Below the pieces are notes generated by a model. That model was not told the DNA's origin. It ran no database searches and saw nothing but the letters and a program-made list of their open reading frames with translations. Made by a program: the position numbers and the translations under genes. From positions 62,001 to 126,000 of the forward strand of contig JAFDXR010000021.1 of NCBI GenBank assembly GCA_018267825.1: 64,000 nt of DNA, given 5' to 3'. This DNA is from Bacteroidota bacterium (lineage in GTDB: Bacteria > Bacteroidota > Bacteroidia > B-17B0 > Aurantibacillaceae). Position 1 is the stretch's first letter, and the number at the start of each line of letters is the position of its first letter. Shown here in pieces: positions 45,109-54,295 of the stretch.

Positions 45109-45182
45109 GATTTGCTATTTAGATAATGTATCAAAAATACAGTGTTTTCTCTTATCGTCGGAGCAGCAGAAAAACGCATGTG

Positions 45183-46892
45183 TTACTGCGCCGGGCGAAT
45201 ATCCTCGATCATAAGCTGCACGCTGACGTGGCCGCGGTATTCATTTTCTTTGATTTTATACACAATATCCATCGGGATCTGTTTCTGAAAAAAGTGCGCG
45301 AAATCGCCCTTATCGTAGGCAATAGCCTGCATTTTCTGAAGCTGCGTACCTGGCTGATAGAGCTCCAGTTTCAGGTGATTGTTTCCGACAATGCGTACAA
45401 AGCCCGTGTCGAGCACCCCGCGGCTGCAAAACAAGGGAGTCATGTTGTGCGGACCGTGCGGGGCAAATTGTTTCAGAATTCGTACCAGTTTATCGGATAT
45501 TTCATCCAGGCTGATCTCCAGGTCGATTTCAATCTCGGGCTGAAGCATATCGTCTGTAATGCTGGCGGATACTATATCTTCGAAGCGATTCCTGAATGCC
45601 GTTACATTTTCTTTTTTCAGTGTAAGGCCTGCCGCAAATTTATGTCCACCGAATTGCTCCAGCAGATCGCTGCATTTTTCGATGGCAGAATACACATCAA
45701 AGTCTTTCACACTTCGGGCAGATCCTGTGGCTTTGCCTCCGGATTCGGTAAGCACAATAGTGGGTCTGTAATATTTTTCGATGAGGCGAGAAGCTACAAT
45801 CCCGATCACTCCTTTATGCCAGGTTTCACTGAAAAGCACCGTCGACTTCCGGAACGGTGTCATAGGGTCCTGTTCCAGCAATTGCAGGGCTTCATCGGTT
45901 GTTCCAAAATCCAGATCACGACGCTGGCTGTTTGTATTATTAACTGCCTGCGCTATTTCCATAGCATCCACCTCGTTTTGCGAAACGAGCAGGTCCACGG
46001 CTTTTGAGCCATGTTCCAAACGGCCGGCTGCATTGATCCTTGGCCCTATGACAAATACAAGTGTGGAAATATCGAGCTCGCGATCAATCTTGTTAATAGT
46101 AAGCAGAGCCTTGATTCCGGGACGGGGCTCCTTGTTTAATTGTTTGAGACCGTAAAACGCGAGCACACGGTTTTCGCCGGTAATAGGCACAATATCAGCG
46201 GCAATACTTGTTACCACAAGATCGAGATACTGGTACACACTTTCCGGGTTCATGTGGTGGCGGATGGTATAGGCCTGGGCCAGCTTAAACCCGATGCCGC
46301 AACCCGCCAGTTCTTTGTATGGGTAAGGGCAATCAATCTGTTTAGGATCAAGTACAGCAAGAGCTGCAGGGATTTCGTCGCCCGGAAGGTGGTGATCACA
46401 GATAATAAAATCGACCTGTTTTTCGTTGGCATAAGCCACTTTATCCACGGCCTTGATACCGCAATCGAGGGCAATGATTAATGAGTAGCCATGCTCTTTG
46501 GCGTAATCAATTCCTTTGAAAGAGATGCCATAGCCTTCGGCATAACGATCCGGAATGTAATAGCCGACGTTGGCATAAAACTGTTTGAAGAAACTATATA
46601 CAAGTGCTACAGATGTTGTACCGTCGACATCATAATCGCCGTACACCATAATTTTCTCATTGTTCTGGATGGCTTTCGTAATGCGGTCTATCGCTTTATC
46701 CATTCCTTTCATCAGGAAGGGATCATGCAGCATATCGTAAGTTGGTCTGAAAAAAGCCTTTGAATCGTCGTAATTCAGGATTCCACGTTGTACGAGCAAA
46801 TTGGCCACTACCCGATCAACGCCAAGCAGTTCCTGCAGGAGGGCCACTGCCTCGGGTTTTTCGTGTGATAAAATTTTCCAGCGTTTCGCCAT
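45183..46892 (-). CDS. recJ: Single-stranded-DNA-specific exonuclease RecJ
   Basis: 5'-3' ssDNA exonuclease for recombination and mismatch repair. The 569-residue protein contains the DHH-family motifs VYGDYDVDGTTS (I), FIICDHHLPGDEIP (III, DHH) and the DHHA1 region SGGKATGSARSVKDFDVY. An OB-fold domain is at the C-terminus. All metal-binding aspartates and histidines seem present. The length matches standard RecJ. Confidence 0.95.
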   Translation of the reverse strand: MAKRWKILSHEKPEAVALLQELLGVDRVVANLLVQRGILNYDDSKAFFRPTYDMLHDPFLMKGMDKAIDRITKAIQNNEKIMVYGDYDVDGTTSVALVYSFFKQFYANVGYYIPDRYAEGYGISFKGIDYAKEHGYSLIIALDCGIKAVDKVAYANEKQVDFIICDHHLPGDEIPAALAVLDPKQIDCPYPYKELAGCGIGFKLAQAYTIRHHMNPESVYQYLDLVVTSIAADIVPITGENRVLAFYGLKQLNKEPRPGIKALLTINKIDRELDISTLVFVIGPRINAAGRLEHGSKAVDLLVSQNEVDAMEIAQAVNNTNSQRRDLDFGTTDEALQLLEQDPMTPFRKSTVLFSETWHKGVIGIVASRLIEKYYRPTIVLTESGGKATGSARSVKDFDVYSAIEKCSDLLEQFGGHKFAAGLTLKKENVTAFRNRFEDIVSASITDDMLQPEIEIDLEISLDEISDKLVRILKQFAPHGPHNMTPLFCSRGVLDTGFVRIVGNNHLKLELYQPGTQLQKMQAIAYDKGDFAHFFQKQIPMDIVYKIKENEYRGHVSVQLMIEDIRPAQ

Positions 46893-46922
46893 GGCAGTAT
46901 ATTAATATATAAGAAATAACAG

Positions 46923-46945
46923 GATCAGGATACATTATCCTGATC
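46923..46945 (-). terminator. Hairpin between yebC and recJ
   Basis: A perfect 10-bp inverted repeat (GATCAGGATA at 46923-46932, TATCCTGATC at 46936-46945) with a 3-base loop. No strong T run follows on the minus strand, so it may be an attenuator or mRNA-stability element rather than a full terminator for yebC. Confidence 0.5.
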
Positions 46946-46972
46946 TGCCTGAACGTGGTATATTTTCAGGGC

Positions 46973-47686
46973 TTACTGGAGGTTGTGGTAAACCGCCATG
47001 ATATCATCATCGTCTTCCATTTTCTCGATCATGGCCATAAATTCAACTTCCTGTTCTTCGGTGAGTTCCTTGGTAGTAGTGGGAACAAAGATCTTGGACG
47101 ACTCTTTTACATTGTATTTTTTCTCTTCCAGTCCGGCCTGCATGGTACCAAAATCGGTAAATGCCGTCTGAATGATCAGTTCATGGTTTTCATCGTCCCA
47201 GTTGAGTTCTTCTGCACCATAATCGATCAGTTCCAGTTCTACATCATCCTTATTGAGTCCGGTAGAATCTACTTTGAAAAGGGCTTTACGTTCAAACATA
47301 AAGCTCACGGAACCGGATGTTCCAAGGGCTCCGTTGGCACGGTTAAAATACATACGTACACTGGCTACGGTACGTGTCGGGTTATCGGTAGCGCACTCCA
47401 CAAGCACAGGCACCCCGTAAGGTCCGTATCCTTCATAGATAACTTCCTCATAATTCGACGAATCTTTTTCAGAGGCCCGTTTAATGGCACCTTCCACATT
47501 TGCTTTCGGCATGTTTACAGCCTTGGCATTCTGCATGATCATGCGGAGACGCGGGTTACTTTCAGGGTGCGGCCCGCCCAGTTTCACAGCAATAACAATT
47601 TCACGGCCTATTTTGGTAAACGCTTTCGCCATTTTAGCGTAGCGTTTGAACATCGTTGCTTTTCGTTTTTCAAAAATCCTTCCCAT
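46973..47686 (-). CDS. YebC/PmpR family protein
   Basis: A 237-residue cytoplasmic protein with the three-domain YebC/TACO1 fold. It starts with MGRIFEKRKATMFKRYAKMAKAFTKIG in part, and contains NAKAVNMPKANVEGAIKRA and YEGYGPYGVPVLVECATDNPTRT in part. The family has been called a transcription regulator and more recently linked to translation of polyproline stretches. It has a clear -7 box; recJ follows after a hairpin. Confidence 0.94.
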   Translation of the reverse strand: MGRIFEKRKATMFKRYAKMAKAFTKIGREIVIAVKLGGPHPESNPRLRMIMQNAKAVNMPKANVEGAIKRASEKDSSNYEEVIYEGYGPYGVPVLVECATDNPTRTVASVRMYFNRANGALGTSGSVSFMFERKALFKVDSTGLNKDDVELELIDYGAEELNWDDENHELIIQTAFTDFGTMQAGLEEKKYNVKESSKIFVPTTTKELTEEQEVEFMAMIEKMEDDDDIMAVYHNLQ

Positions 47687-47718
47687 ATCTCAAAAGTCTT
47701 AAAAAAGGTAAATTTCGA

Positions 47719-47726
47719 CAAATTTA
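47719..47726 (-). promoter_or_regulatory. -7 promoter box for yebC
   Basis: The minus strand reads TAAATTTG, an exact consensus match, 32 bases before the yebC start. Together with the plus-strand box at 47750-47757 it forms an inverted repeat. Confidence 0.55.
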
Positions 47727-47749
47727 GCTGATTTTAGTGCTCACTTCAC

Positions 47750-47757
47750 TAAATTTG
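47750..47757 (+). promoter_or_regulatory. -7 promoter box for the 104-residue protein gene
   Basis: TAAATTTG matches TAnnTTTG exactly and lies 22 bases before the ATG at 47780. Confidence 0.55.
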
Positions 47758-47779
47758 TTTAAGAAAATTACGAGACACT

Positions 47780-48094
47780 ATGCAAGCCACAGACTCTTTA
47801 GAAGTATTTCATATCCATATAACACTCCCTGATATTTTTACCCAGCAGTTTGCCGCCCTGATCCCTTTACAGCGTCAGCGCGTTAACAAGTTGCTGGAAG
47901 ATCACGTTATTTTGAACTACTGCCTGGATATGGGGCGCAATAATGTATGGATGACGATGCAGGCCAAAAATCAAAAAGAGGCCATGGATATTCTGAGCAC
48001 TTTTCCGATTATAAAATACGTGAAAGTAGACATTCATGAACTGGCTTTTTACGATAGTGCCCCTACCGGCCTGCCCGAGCTCATTATGAATTAA
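47780..48094 (+). CDS. Small dimeric alpha-beta barrel protein (muconolactone isomerase-like)
   Basis: A 104-residue cytoplasmic protein with a ferredoxin-like beta-alpha-beta pattern. FHIHITLPDIFTQQFAALIPLQ, then VWMTMQAKNQKEAMDILSTFP and KYVKVDIHELAFYD resemble muconolactone delta-isomerase/YciI-type dimeric barrels. No pathway for aromatic degradation is nearby, so the isomerase activity itself is doubtful. It overlaps the convergent FtsX-like gene by 4 bases. Confidence 0.7.
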   Translation: MQATDSLEVFHIHITLPDIFTQQFAALIPLQRQRVNKLLEDHVILNYCLDMGRNNVWMTMQAKNQKEAMDILSTFPIIKYVKVDIHELAFYDSAPTGLPELIMN

Positions 48095-49305
48095 TCGTGC
48101 ACCAGGTCGTGCTTGGTAAATACCCTTACCGGGTATAATGCCGCCAGGAAGCCTATTCCCATAACGACACCCAGAATCCACAGAAAATCCTTTAACTGGA
48201 GTTCTATAGGATAATATGGGATCACATACTGATCGTCGAATTTGACGAGGTGGAATTTAATTTGCAGGAAGCAAACCAATAAGCCTAATAACAATCCGCT
48301 CCCCGCCCCCACCAGGGTAATCAGGAAACCTTCATTCATAAAAATCCGTCGCATAAACGTTGTATCGGCACCAAGATGATAAAATGTTTTGATGTCATTT
48401 TTTTTCTCGATAATAAGCATGGTCAGGGCACCGATAATATTAAAGGTGGCAATAACGAGTATGAATGCCAGGATAATAAACGTCCAGAGTTTCTCCGTTT
48501 CCAGGGTCTTGAATAACACATCATTGATCTGGTAACGGTTCCTGACTTCATAACCTGCACCCAGCATGGTTTTCAGTCTGGCCTGCACCCTGTCGATGTC
48601 GTCGCGGCTGTTGCAGGCAATCTCAAAGGAGGTTATTTCTCCGGGACATTCAAATAAATTCTGGGCCACACCCAGATCAACCAGCACATACTTAAAATCA
48701 AAATCATCGTTGAGCGAAAATACGCCACCGGGTAAAAGTGATACACTGGTAAAGGGGTCGGTTTCCATACCCTCCTGCCGGCCTCTTTTAGGTGCGTAGA
48801 TGGTGGCGGGCGATAAAAAATCGTTGATGTTAATCCCCAGCCTGCCTGCTACACCCCGGCCGTAAACAGCATAATTGAGACCTTTGTATTTCAAACGGTA
48901 GGAGCCTTCGGTAACAACCGTATCGAAATGATTGATATTCTTAAAATTCTCATCAACCCCTTTCACAACAATCACTGCCTGCCTGTCGTCGAGCTTGATC
49001 AGGGCATTTTCCTGGAGGCTGTGTGCAATAAGCCTTACGCCTTCCACTGATTTTATTTTTGCCTCGATCGGGCCGTAATCCGAAAAATATTTAGACTGAG
49101 CGGGTGAAATTTTAATATCAGCTTCGGGCGCGTGATATAATTCGGCAACCGTAGCTGTAAGACCATTCATGGCCGAAAGCACAATAACAAGCGCTGCTGT
49201 AGAAAGCCCTATAACCACAATGCTGATCCATGAAATAATATTGATGGCATTATTCGATTTTTTCGAAATGAGGTAACGCCGGGCTATGAAAAAAGAGAGG
49301 TTCAA
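48091..49305 (-). CDS. LolE/FtsX-like ABC transporter permease
   Basis: Inner-membrane permease of the lipoprotein-releasing (LolCDE) or MacB type, moving lipoproteins from the inner membrane toward the outer membrane. The 404-residue protein has an N-terminal membrane helix (about 20-45), a MacB-like periplasmic domain (45-270; SFEIACNSRDDIDRVQARL), and three C-terminal helices with FIILAFILVIATFNIIGAL. The TTG start at 49305 gives NLSFFIARRYLISKKSNNAI, the conserved N-terminus of this family. rbfA precedes it by 19 bases. The partner ATPase (LolD) is not adjacent. Confidence 0.88.
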   Translation of the reverse strand: MNLSFFIARRYLISKKSNNAINIISWISIVVIGLSTAALVIVLSAMNGLTATVAELYHAPEADIKISPAQSKYFSDYGPIEAKIKSVEGVRLIAHSLQENALIKLDDRQAVIVVKGVDENFKNINHFDTVVTEGSYRLKYKGLNYAVYGRGVAGRLGININDFLSPATIYAPKRGRQEGMETDPFTSVSLLPGGVFSLNDDFDFKYVLVDLGVAQNLFECPGEITSFEIACNSRDDIDRVQARLKTMLGAGYEVRNRYQINDVLFKTLETEKLWTFIILAFILVIATFNIIGALTMLIIEKKNDIKTFYHLGADTTFMRRIFMNEGFLITLVGAGSGLLLGLLVCFLQIKFHLVKFDDQYVIPYYPIELQLKDFLWILGVVMGIGFLAALYPVRVFTKHDLVHD

Positions 49306-49324
49306 TTGTCTCCTGGGATATTTT

Positions 49325-49672
49325 TCAGATGGGTTTATTCAAAAGGTCATTGATCCGCTGGGCATAATCGTAGGAGTCATCTACATAAAAATGCAATTCG
49401 GGAATAATGCGTACCTGCTTGCCAATAATGGTTCCCAGTTTTTTACGAATGAGGAAATTATGATCTGTAATGATTTTAAAAATCTCTTTTTCGTCTTTGC
49501 CGGGAGCCATGATACTCACATAGACCTTGGCGCTCGATAAATCGGGACTTACCCGGACCACGGTCACGGAAATAAATGCCCCGAAAAACATATTTTTTGC
49601 TTCTGCTCTGAATAACTCGGCCAGTTCCTTCTGAATCAACTTGGCGACCTTGCTTTGCCTTACACTTTCCAT
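49325..49672 (-). CDS. rbfA: 30S ribosome-binding factor A
   Basis: Small KH-like protein needed for late 30S subunit maturation. The 115-residue protein contains VRQSKVAKLIQKELAELF, the AKVYVSIM strand after LSSAKV, and IIPELHFYVDDSYDYAQRI. Length and motifs are typical. It is co-directional with the LolE-like permease gene that follows after 19 bases, an arrangement common in Bacteroidota. Confidence 0.94.
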   Translation of the reverse strand: MESVRQSKVAKLIQKELAELFRAEAKNMFFGAFISVTVVRVSPDLSSAKVYVSIMAPGKDEKEIFKIITDHNFLIRKKLGTIIGKQVRIIPELHFYVDDSYDYAQRINDLLNKPI

Positions 49673-49747
49673 AGCACGAAGATAAGCAATTTAAGCATGT
49701 AAGGCACATGCCCATCTCCCGATAAATTAGTAATTTAGCTGATCTTT

Positions 49748-51619
49748 ATGCTGAAATTATTCTCTGTTTTCAAATACGTAAAAGGGTACTGGGGTTATGC
49801 AGTCCAGAATATCTTTTTTAATATTCTGTTTGCCATTTTCTCTGTGTTCTCCATTACGCTGGTTATTCCTTTCCTGGATCTCTTATTTACCAAAGGTTAC
49901 AGCGAATACATGGGGTATATAAATGCTTACACCGGCAATGGATTCGATCTTTTCAAGATGAAAGACTGGTTTTACCATGTGATGTCAAAAATGATTGTGC
50001 AGCACGGAACAACCACCGAAGCCCTGCTGAAAGGCAAAACCGAAGCGCTGATCCTGATCTGTGTCGCTATTTTTGCACTGACTTTATTGAAAAACCTGTG
50101 CCGATACCTGGCCATGTATTGCCTGGCTCCTATCCGCAACGGCGTGGTTCGCGATCTCCGCAATAAAATGCTCGAAAAAACACTGGAGCTTCCCTTGTCG
50201 TATTACAGCGACGAACGCAAAGGCGATATGATGAGCCGCATGACCACCGATGTCATTGAAATTGAATGGAGCATCATGCAAACCCTCGAAATGGTTTTCC
50301 GCGAACCGCTTATCATTGTTATTTCCCTTGGCTGGCTTATTGCCCTGAGCCCCTACCTCACGCTTTATGTTTTCCTGCTACTGCCCGTTGCCGGACTGAT
50401 AGTGGCCCTGATTAACCGGACCCTTAAACGCAATGCAGCCGAAGGGAAAATGATGCTGGGCCATCTGTTCAATATTATGGAAGAAACCCTCGGCGGTTTG
50501 AAAATTATAAAAGCCTTTACGGCAGAGAAATACCTTCGCCGGAAATTCGAAAAGGTAAACCAGGACTATTATAAACTTTCGGTAAAAACCTATCGCCGGG
50601 CCGATCTCGGCTCACCGGTAAGCGAAACCATTGTGGTGGGCATACTCATGTTTATTTTATTTATCGGTGGGGTTATGACTCTTAACAACAACGGGCTCAC
50701 GGCGGCGGCCTTTATGGGGTATTTCGGTATTGCCTCCCAGATTCTCCCGCCCATTAAGCAGATTACACAGGCCTATAACAACATTCAGAAAGGCCTGGCC
50801 TCTGAAGACCGTATTGAAAAAATACTGCATGCCGAAAACACCATACGCAATGCGGCAAATGCCTACACCATTCACGATTTCAATAGGGCTATTGAATTCA
50901 AAAACGTATCTTTTGCCTATACCAAAGGCGATGAAGGCTATGTACTCAAAGATATTAACCTGAGTATTCCGAAAGGAAAAACGATTGCCCTTGTAGGCCA
51001 GAGCGGCAGCGGAAAAACCACCATGGCCGATATGATTCCACGCTTTTATGATACCGACCTTGGGGAGCTTCTGATCGATGGCACACCGGTGAAACAAATT
51101 GATATCGAAAGCCTGAGGAAACAGATAGGTATTGTATCCCAGGAAAGTATACTATTCAATGATACCATTTTCAATAACATCGCTTTTGGTATTGATAACG
51201 TGGATGAGAAAAAAGTGATGGAAGCCGCAAAAGTGGCCAATGCCCATGAGTTTATCCTGCAACAGCCAAATGGCTACCAGACCAATATCGGTGATCGTGG
51301 CGGCAAGCTGAGTGGCGGTCAGCGCCAGCGCGTGAGCATTGCCCGTGCCATTCTTAAAAATCCGCCGATCCTTATCCTGGATGAAGCTACCAGTGCGCTC
51401 GATACGGAAAGTGAACGCCTCGTTCAGGATGCCCTCAATAACCTCATGAAAAACCGCACCAGCATTGTGATTGCGCACCGGCTATCAACCATCGTCAATG
51501 CCGATGAAATAATCGTATTAAGCAAGGGCGAAATTGTAGAACGCGGAAACCATACCGAATTAATCGCACAGAACGGCATTTACAAAAAACTTTGCGACAT
51601 GCAGAGTTTTAAAAGCTAA
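49748..51619 (+). CDS. MsbA-like ABC exporter (fused permease-ATPase)
   Basis: A 623-residue homodimeric ABC exporter, probably a lipid flippase or multidrug exporter. The transmembrane domain (about 15-345) has six helices with ETLGGLKIIKAFTAEKY, the coupling-helix region. The ATPase domain has Walker A GQSGSGKTT, signature LSGGQRQR, Walker B ILILDEATSALD and H-loop IAHRLSTI. Lipid A (MsbA) transport is plausible but not provable. A 69-base loop insertion between helices 1 and 2 is seen. It is followed 5 bases later by dtd. Confidence 0.92.
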   Translation: MLKLFSVFKYVKGYWGYAVQNIFFNILFAIFSVFSITLVIPFLDLLFTKGYSEYMGYINAYTGNGFDLFKMKDWFYHVMSKMIVQHGTTTEALLKGKTEALILICVAIFALTLLKNLCRYLAMYCLAPIRNGVVRDLRNKMLEKTLELPLSYYSDERKGDMMSRMTTDVIEIEWSIMQTLEMVFREPLIIVISLGWLIALSPYLTLYVFLLLPVAGLIVALINRTLKRNAAEGKMMLGHLFNIMEETLGGLKIIKAFTAEKYLRRKFEKVNQDYYKLSVKTYRRADLGSPVSETIVVGILMFILFIGGVMTLNNNGLTAAAFMGYFGIASQILPPIKQITQAYNNIQKGLASEDRIEKILHAENTIRNAANAYTIHDFNRAIEFKNVSFAYTKGDEGYVLKDINLSIPKGKTIALVGQSGSGKTTMADMIPRFYDTDLGELLIDGTPVKQIDIESLRKQIGIVSQESILFNDTIFNNIAFGIDNVDEKKVMEAAKVANAHEFILQQPNGYQTNIGDRGGKLSGGQRQRVSIARAILKNPPILILDEATSALDTESERLVQDALNNLMKNRTSIVIAHRLSTIVNADEIIVLSKGEIVERGNHTELIAQNGIYKKLCDMQSFKS

Positions 51620-51624
51620 GCATT

Positions 51625-52077
51625 ATGAGACTGGTTATTCAGCGCGTATCAGAAGCATCTGTTACTATCGAAGGAAATGTAAAAGGCAAAATCGGGGCCG
51701 GATTATTGATCCTGCTTGGCATTGAAGAAGCCGACACAACAGATGATATTGACTGGCTCGCCCAGAAAGCCGTAAACATGCGTATTTTCCCGGATGCTGA
51801 AGGCAAAATGAATCTGTGTGTAAAAGAGATACAGGGCAGCATTCTGCTCATCAGCCAGTTCACCCTGCACGCCTCTACCAAAAAAGGCAACAGGCCTTCG
51901 TTTATCAAAGCAGCCCGTCCCGAACAGGCCATTCCGCTGTATGAAGCGGCTATCCGTAAATTTTCTGCCGAACTTGGCATGCCTTTACAAACCGGTGAAT
52001 TCGGGGCAGACATGAAAGTAGCACTCATCAATGATGGTCCTGTAACCATCACGATCGACTCCCGAAATAGAGAATAA
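51625..52077 (+). CDS. dtd: D-aminoacyl-tRNA deacylase
   Basis: Removes D-amino acids mischarged on tRNA (and Gly from tRNA-Ala). The 150-residue protein has the two active-site motifs SQFTLHASTKKGNRPSF and the GP motif NDGPVTITID, which gives L-chiral rejection through cross-subunit cis-proline. The start MRLVIQRVSEASVTIEG is canonical. The downstream neighbour in many Bacteroidota is a MazG-like pyrophosphohydrolase; here three other genes lie between. Confidence 0.96.
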   Translation: MRLVIQRVSEASVTIEGNVKGKIGAGLLILLGIEEADTTDDIDWLAQKAVNMRIFPDAEGKMNLCVKEIQGSILLISQFTLHASTKKGNRPSFIKAARPEQAIPLYEAAIRKFSAELGMPLQTGEFGADMKVALINDGPVTITIDSRNRE

Positions 52078-52322
52078 TCTTCCCTATTCGTCTTTATCGG
52101 TTTGTATCTCTTTGCATAGAAGCCCGGGCGATTCTTCCTGTCCACGTTCCACATACACAATATAATCGCCTGACAACAAACCTTTTACAGGTTTTTATTT
52201 TTACGTGTTACCATTCTGTGTTTTATACTATAAAGGGATTCATTGTTTTTCGCACGCGTAGAAAAGCAGCAGATCCCGGGTAAACCGGATACCCGAAAAA
52301 TAAACCAAATTAAACCAGCCTT

Positions 52323-53672
52323 ATGAAAACAAAATATATAGCCATTATCACCGGTGCGGTTTTCGTGATTACCGTAACAATGGTGTGTATGATGCAAAAA
52401 GCATCGGCAGACGAAACATCCAAACAACCCAGAACAAAACAAAAACAAATCATTGCAGCAAAGCATTCATCAGGATCAGAGCCGGTATCGGAGCCGGCAG
52501 CAAAAAAAGCAAACAGCCATAAGACGATTGCCATCAAAAAGAAAATAAAACCAACATTACAAAAAGTCCCGCAGATTATTCAGCAACCGGCTGTAACAGT
52601 GGCAAAACCACAAAGCACCTTATTCAGTACCAACTACCTCGAAGCGCAGGAGTTCAATCTGCCTTTCAATACCGACACGGAAATCGTAGCCAAAGAGGGT
52701 ATGAAAGTTTCCATCCCGGCGAATGCCTTTGTTACGAAAAGCGGCAAACCTGTAAACGGACGCATTAAATTCGAAGTGAAAGAAGCGTTTACACCACAGG
52801 ATATTGTTATGGCAAACCTTGTCACCAAAAAAGGAAAAGACCTGCTCGAAAGCGGCGGTATGTTTTACCTGAATGCCACCAGTAATAATGAAGAACTTGT
52901 GGTGGCAGAGGGAAAAAAACTGGGGATTGAGGTGCCCACACCTACCAAAGAAAAAGGAATGGAACTATACAAAGGCTTGCAGACCGAATCCGGACTCGAC
53001 TGGACAGAGCCTCTGGCCATGAACGACGACGAATTGGTATTGAAAGAAAAACCACTGTTGGCAGAAGCCAAAATAGCAACCCGTACTATTTACAATGACG
53101 ATGTGATCGTAACAGGTTCTGAAAACACCGTTAATTCCGGTAAAAAAATCGGCAGGATCAAGGAAAAAGCCATTGATAAAATTGCCGTGAAACGCGACAG
53201 TCTTGGCTGGATAGCCGGGATCACAAAAACAGACGGCATGATGGGTGGCAACAATAATCATTTTTCGGAAGACCATGCTCTGAGCTACCTGATGCAGACC
53301 AACCGTATGGGCTGGGCTAATATAGACCGCTTATGCAGCGATCCCCGGTCGCGCCGGGTTAATTTTGTAACCATGGTAGAAAATAACACAAGCTACCAAA
53401 ACGTTTATATCAGTATGTTATTCAAATCGAAACGAATCTATCTACCGGGTTATCAGAAAGCAGACGGTACTTATTCATTCACGCATGGCGATTATGAAGC
53501 GCCGGTATTACCGGTTGGAGAAACAGCATTTATTATGGTGAGTGCCTATAAAAACAATGAACATTTTTTCTCCATGCAGCAAATCGAAATTTCCGATAAT
53601 ACAGCTGTAACCCTGTCGCCGGTGAAAGCCACGGAAGATGAAATTAAAGCAGAAGTCAATAAATCTCTGTAA
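52323..53672 (+). CDS. Membrane-anchored or secreted ZU5-like beta-sandwich protein
   Basis: A 449-residue protein with one N-terminal hydrophobic segment (residues 5-25), possibly an uncleaved anchor, and a Lys/Gln/Pro-rich linker (30-95). Then comes a domain (about 105-215) with EGMKVSIPANAFVTKSGKPV and IKFEVKEAFTPQDIVMANLVT, the motif I recall from ZU5-like extracellular domains in Bacteroidota. The C-terminal half (320-445) is a second beta-rich domain of unknown type. It leads a tight cassette with an ECF sigma gene 15 bases later. A role as sensor or output of that sigma factor is inference. Confidence 0.7.
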   Translation: MKTKYIAIITGAVFVITVTMVCMMQKASADETSKQPRTKQKQIIAAKHSSGSEPVSEPAAKKANSHKTIAIKKKIKPTLQKVPQIIQQPAVTVAKPQSTLFSTNYLEAQEFNLPFNTDTEIVAKEGMKVSIPANAFVTKSGKPVNGRIKFEVKEAFTPQDIVMANLVTKKGKDLLESGGMFYLNATSNNEELVVAEGKKLGIEVPTPTKEKGMELYKGLQTESGLDWTEPLAMNDDELVLKEKPLLAEAKIATRTIYNDDVIVTGSENTVNSGKKIGRIKEKAIDKIAVKRDSLGWIAGITKTDGMMGGNNNHFSEDHALSYLMQTNRMGWANIDRLCSDPRSRRVNFVTMVENNTSYQNVYISMLFKSKRIYLPGYQKADGTYSFTHGDYEAPVLPVGETAFIMVSAYKNNEHFFSMQQIEISDNTAVTLSPVKATEDEIKAEVNKSL

Positions 53673-53687
53673 CTTGGTCTGAGCGTC

Positions 53688-54284
53688 GTGCAAAGCATCA
53701 AAGACATATTAGCTGATAAAAACCGGGGAGCCGAGTGGCTATACCAACAATTTGGCCGCAAGCTTCTCGGTTATTCCATCCATACCTACCACATCAACGA
53801 AGATGCCGGCTGGGACCTGGTGTATAAGTCTATATACAAAGTCATTGATGTCAGTCATAACTATACCTTCGAAGATGAGAAAAGAGTCGGCTCTTTTATT
53901 TTCAAGGTTTTTATCAATTACCTGAAAAATCATATCCGCGACGAACGCACCAGAACCAATAGTGCCGTATTTATTTCGCTCGACGAGACCCGAAAAGACT
54001 TTGTTCAGAAACCTGAAAGCCGTAGCCAAAACCCGAAGATGCAGATTCTGAATGAGGAACTCAGCAAATTTGAAGACTGGCAACGCATGCTCCTGCTTAT
54101 GAGAAGCCAGGATATGTCCTATGCCGAAATTGCAGCATTTATAAATAAACCCGAAGACCAACTGAAAGTATATTACCAACGTTTGAAAAATAAACTGGCT
54201 GAGGCTGTTCAAAAACGCGTGCAGCAGGCCAATACATCATTAGAACCGAATACAGATACAAACCCAAGCTTTAAACCTATGTAA
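53688..54284 (+). CDS. ECF-family RNA polymerase sigma factor
   Basis: The 198-residue product is a group 4 (ECF) sigma factor. Region 2 covers about 10-85 (GWDLVYKSIYKVIDVSHNYTFEDEKRVGSFIFKVFINYLKNHIRD, quoted only in part). Region 4 covers about 125-180, with a helix-turn-helix in MSYAEIAAFINKPEDQLKVYYQRLK (in part). The start is GTG 53688. The C-terminal 20 residues are polar. It lies 15 bases after the ZU5-like gene and 11 before a membrane protein that could be its anti-sigma factor. Its target promoters are unknown. Confidence 0.85.
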   Translation: MQSIKDILADKNRGAEWLYQQFGRKLLGYSIHTYHINEDAGWDLVYKSIYKVIDVSHNYTFEDEKRVGSFIFKVFINYLKNHIRDERTRTNSAVFISLDETRKDFVQKPESRSQNPKMQILNEELSKFEDWQRMLLLMRSQDMSYAEIAAFINKPEDQLKVYYQRLKNKLAEAVQKRVQQANTSLEPNTDTNPSFKPM

Positions 54285-54295
54285 CACGTTTATCC

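Noticed and set aside
46955-47731. 258-codon open frame opposite yebC
   Set aside because: YebC is a certain gene on the other strand; the antisense frame shows only Phe/His-rich shadow composition.
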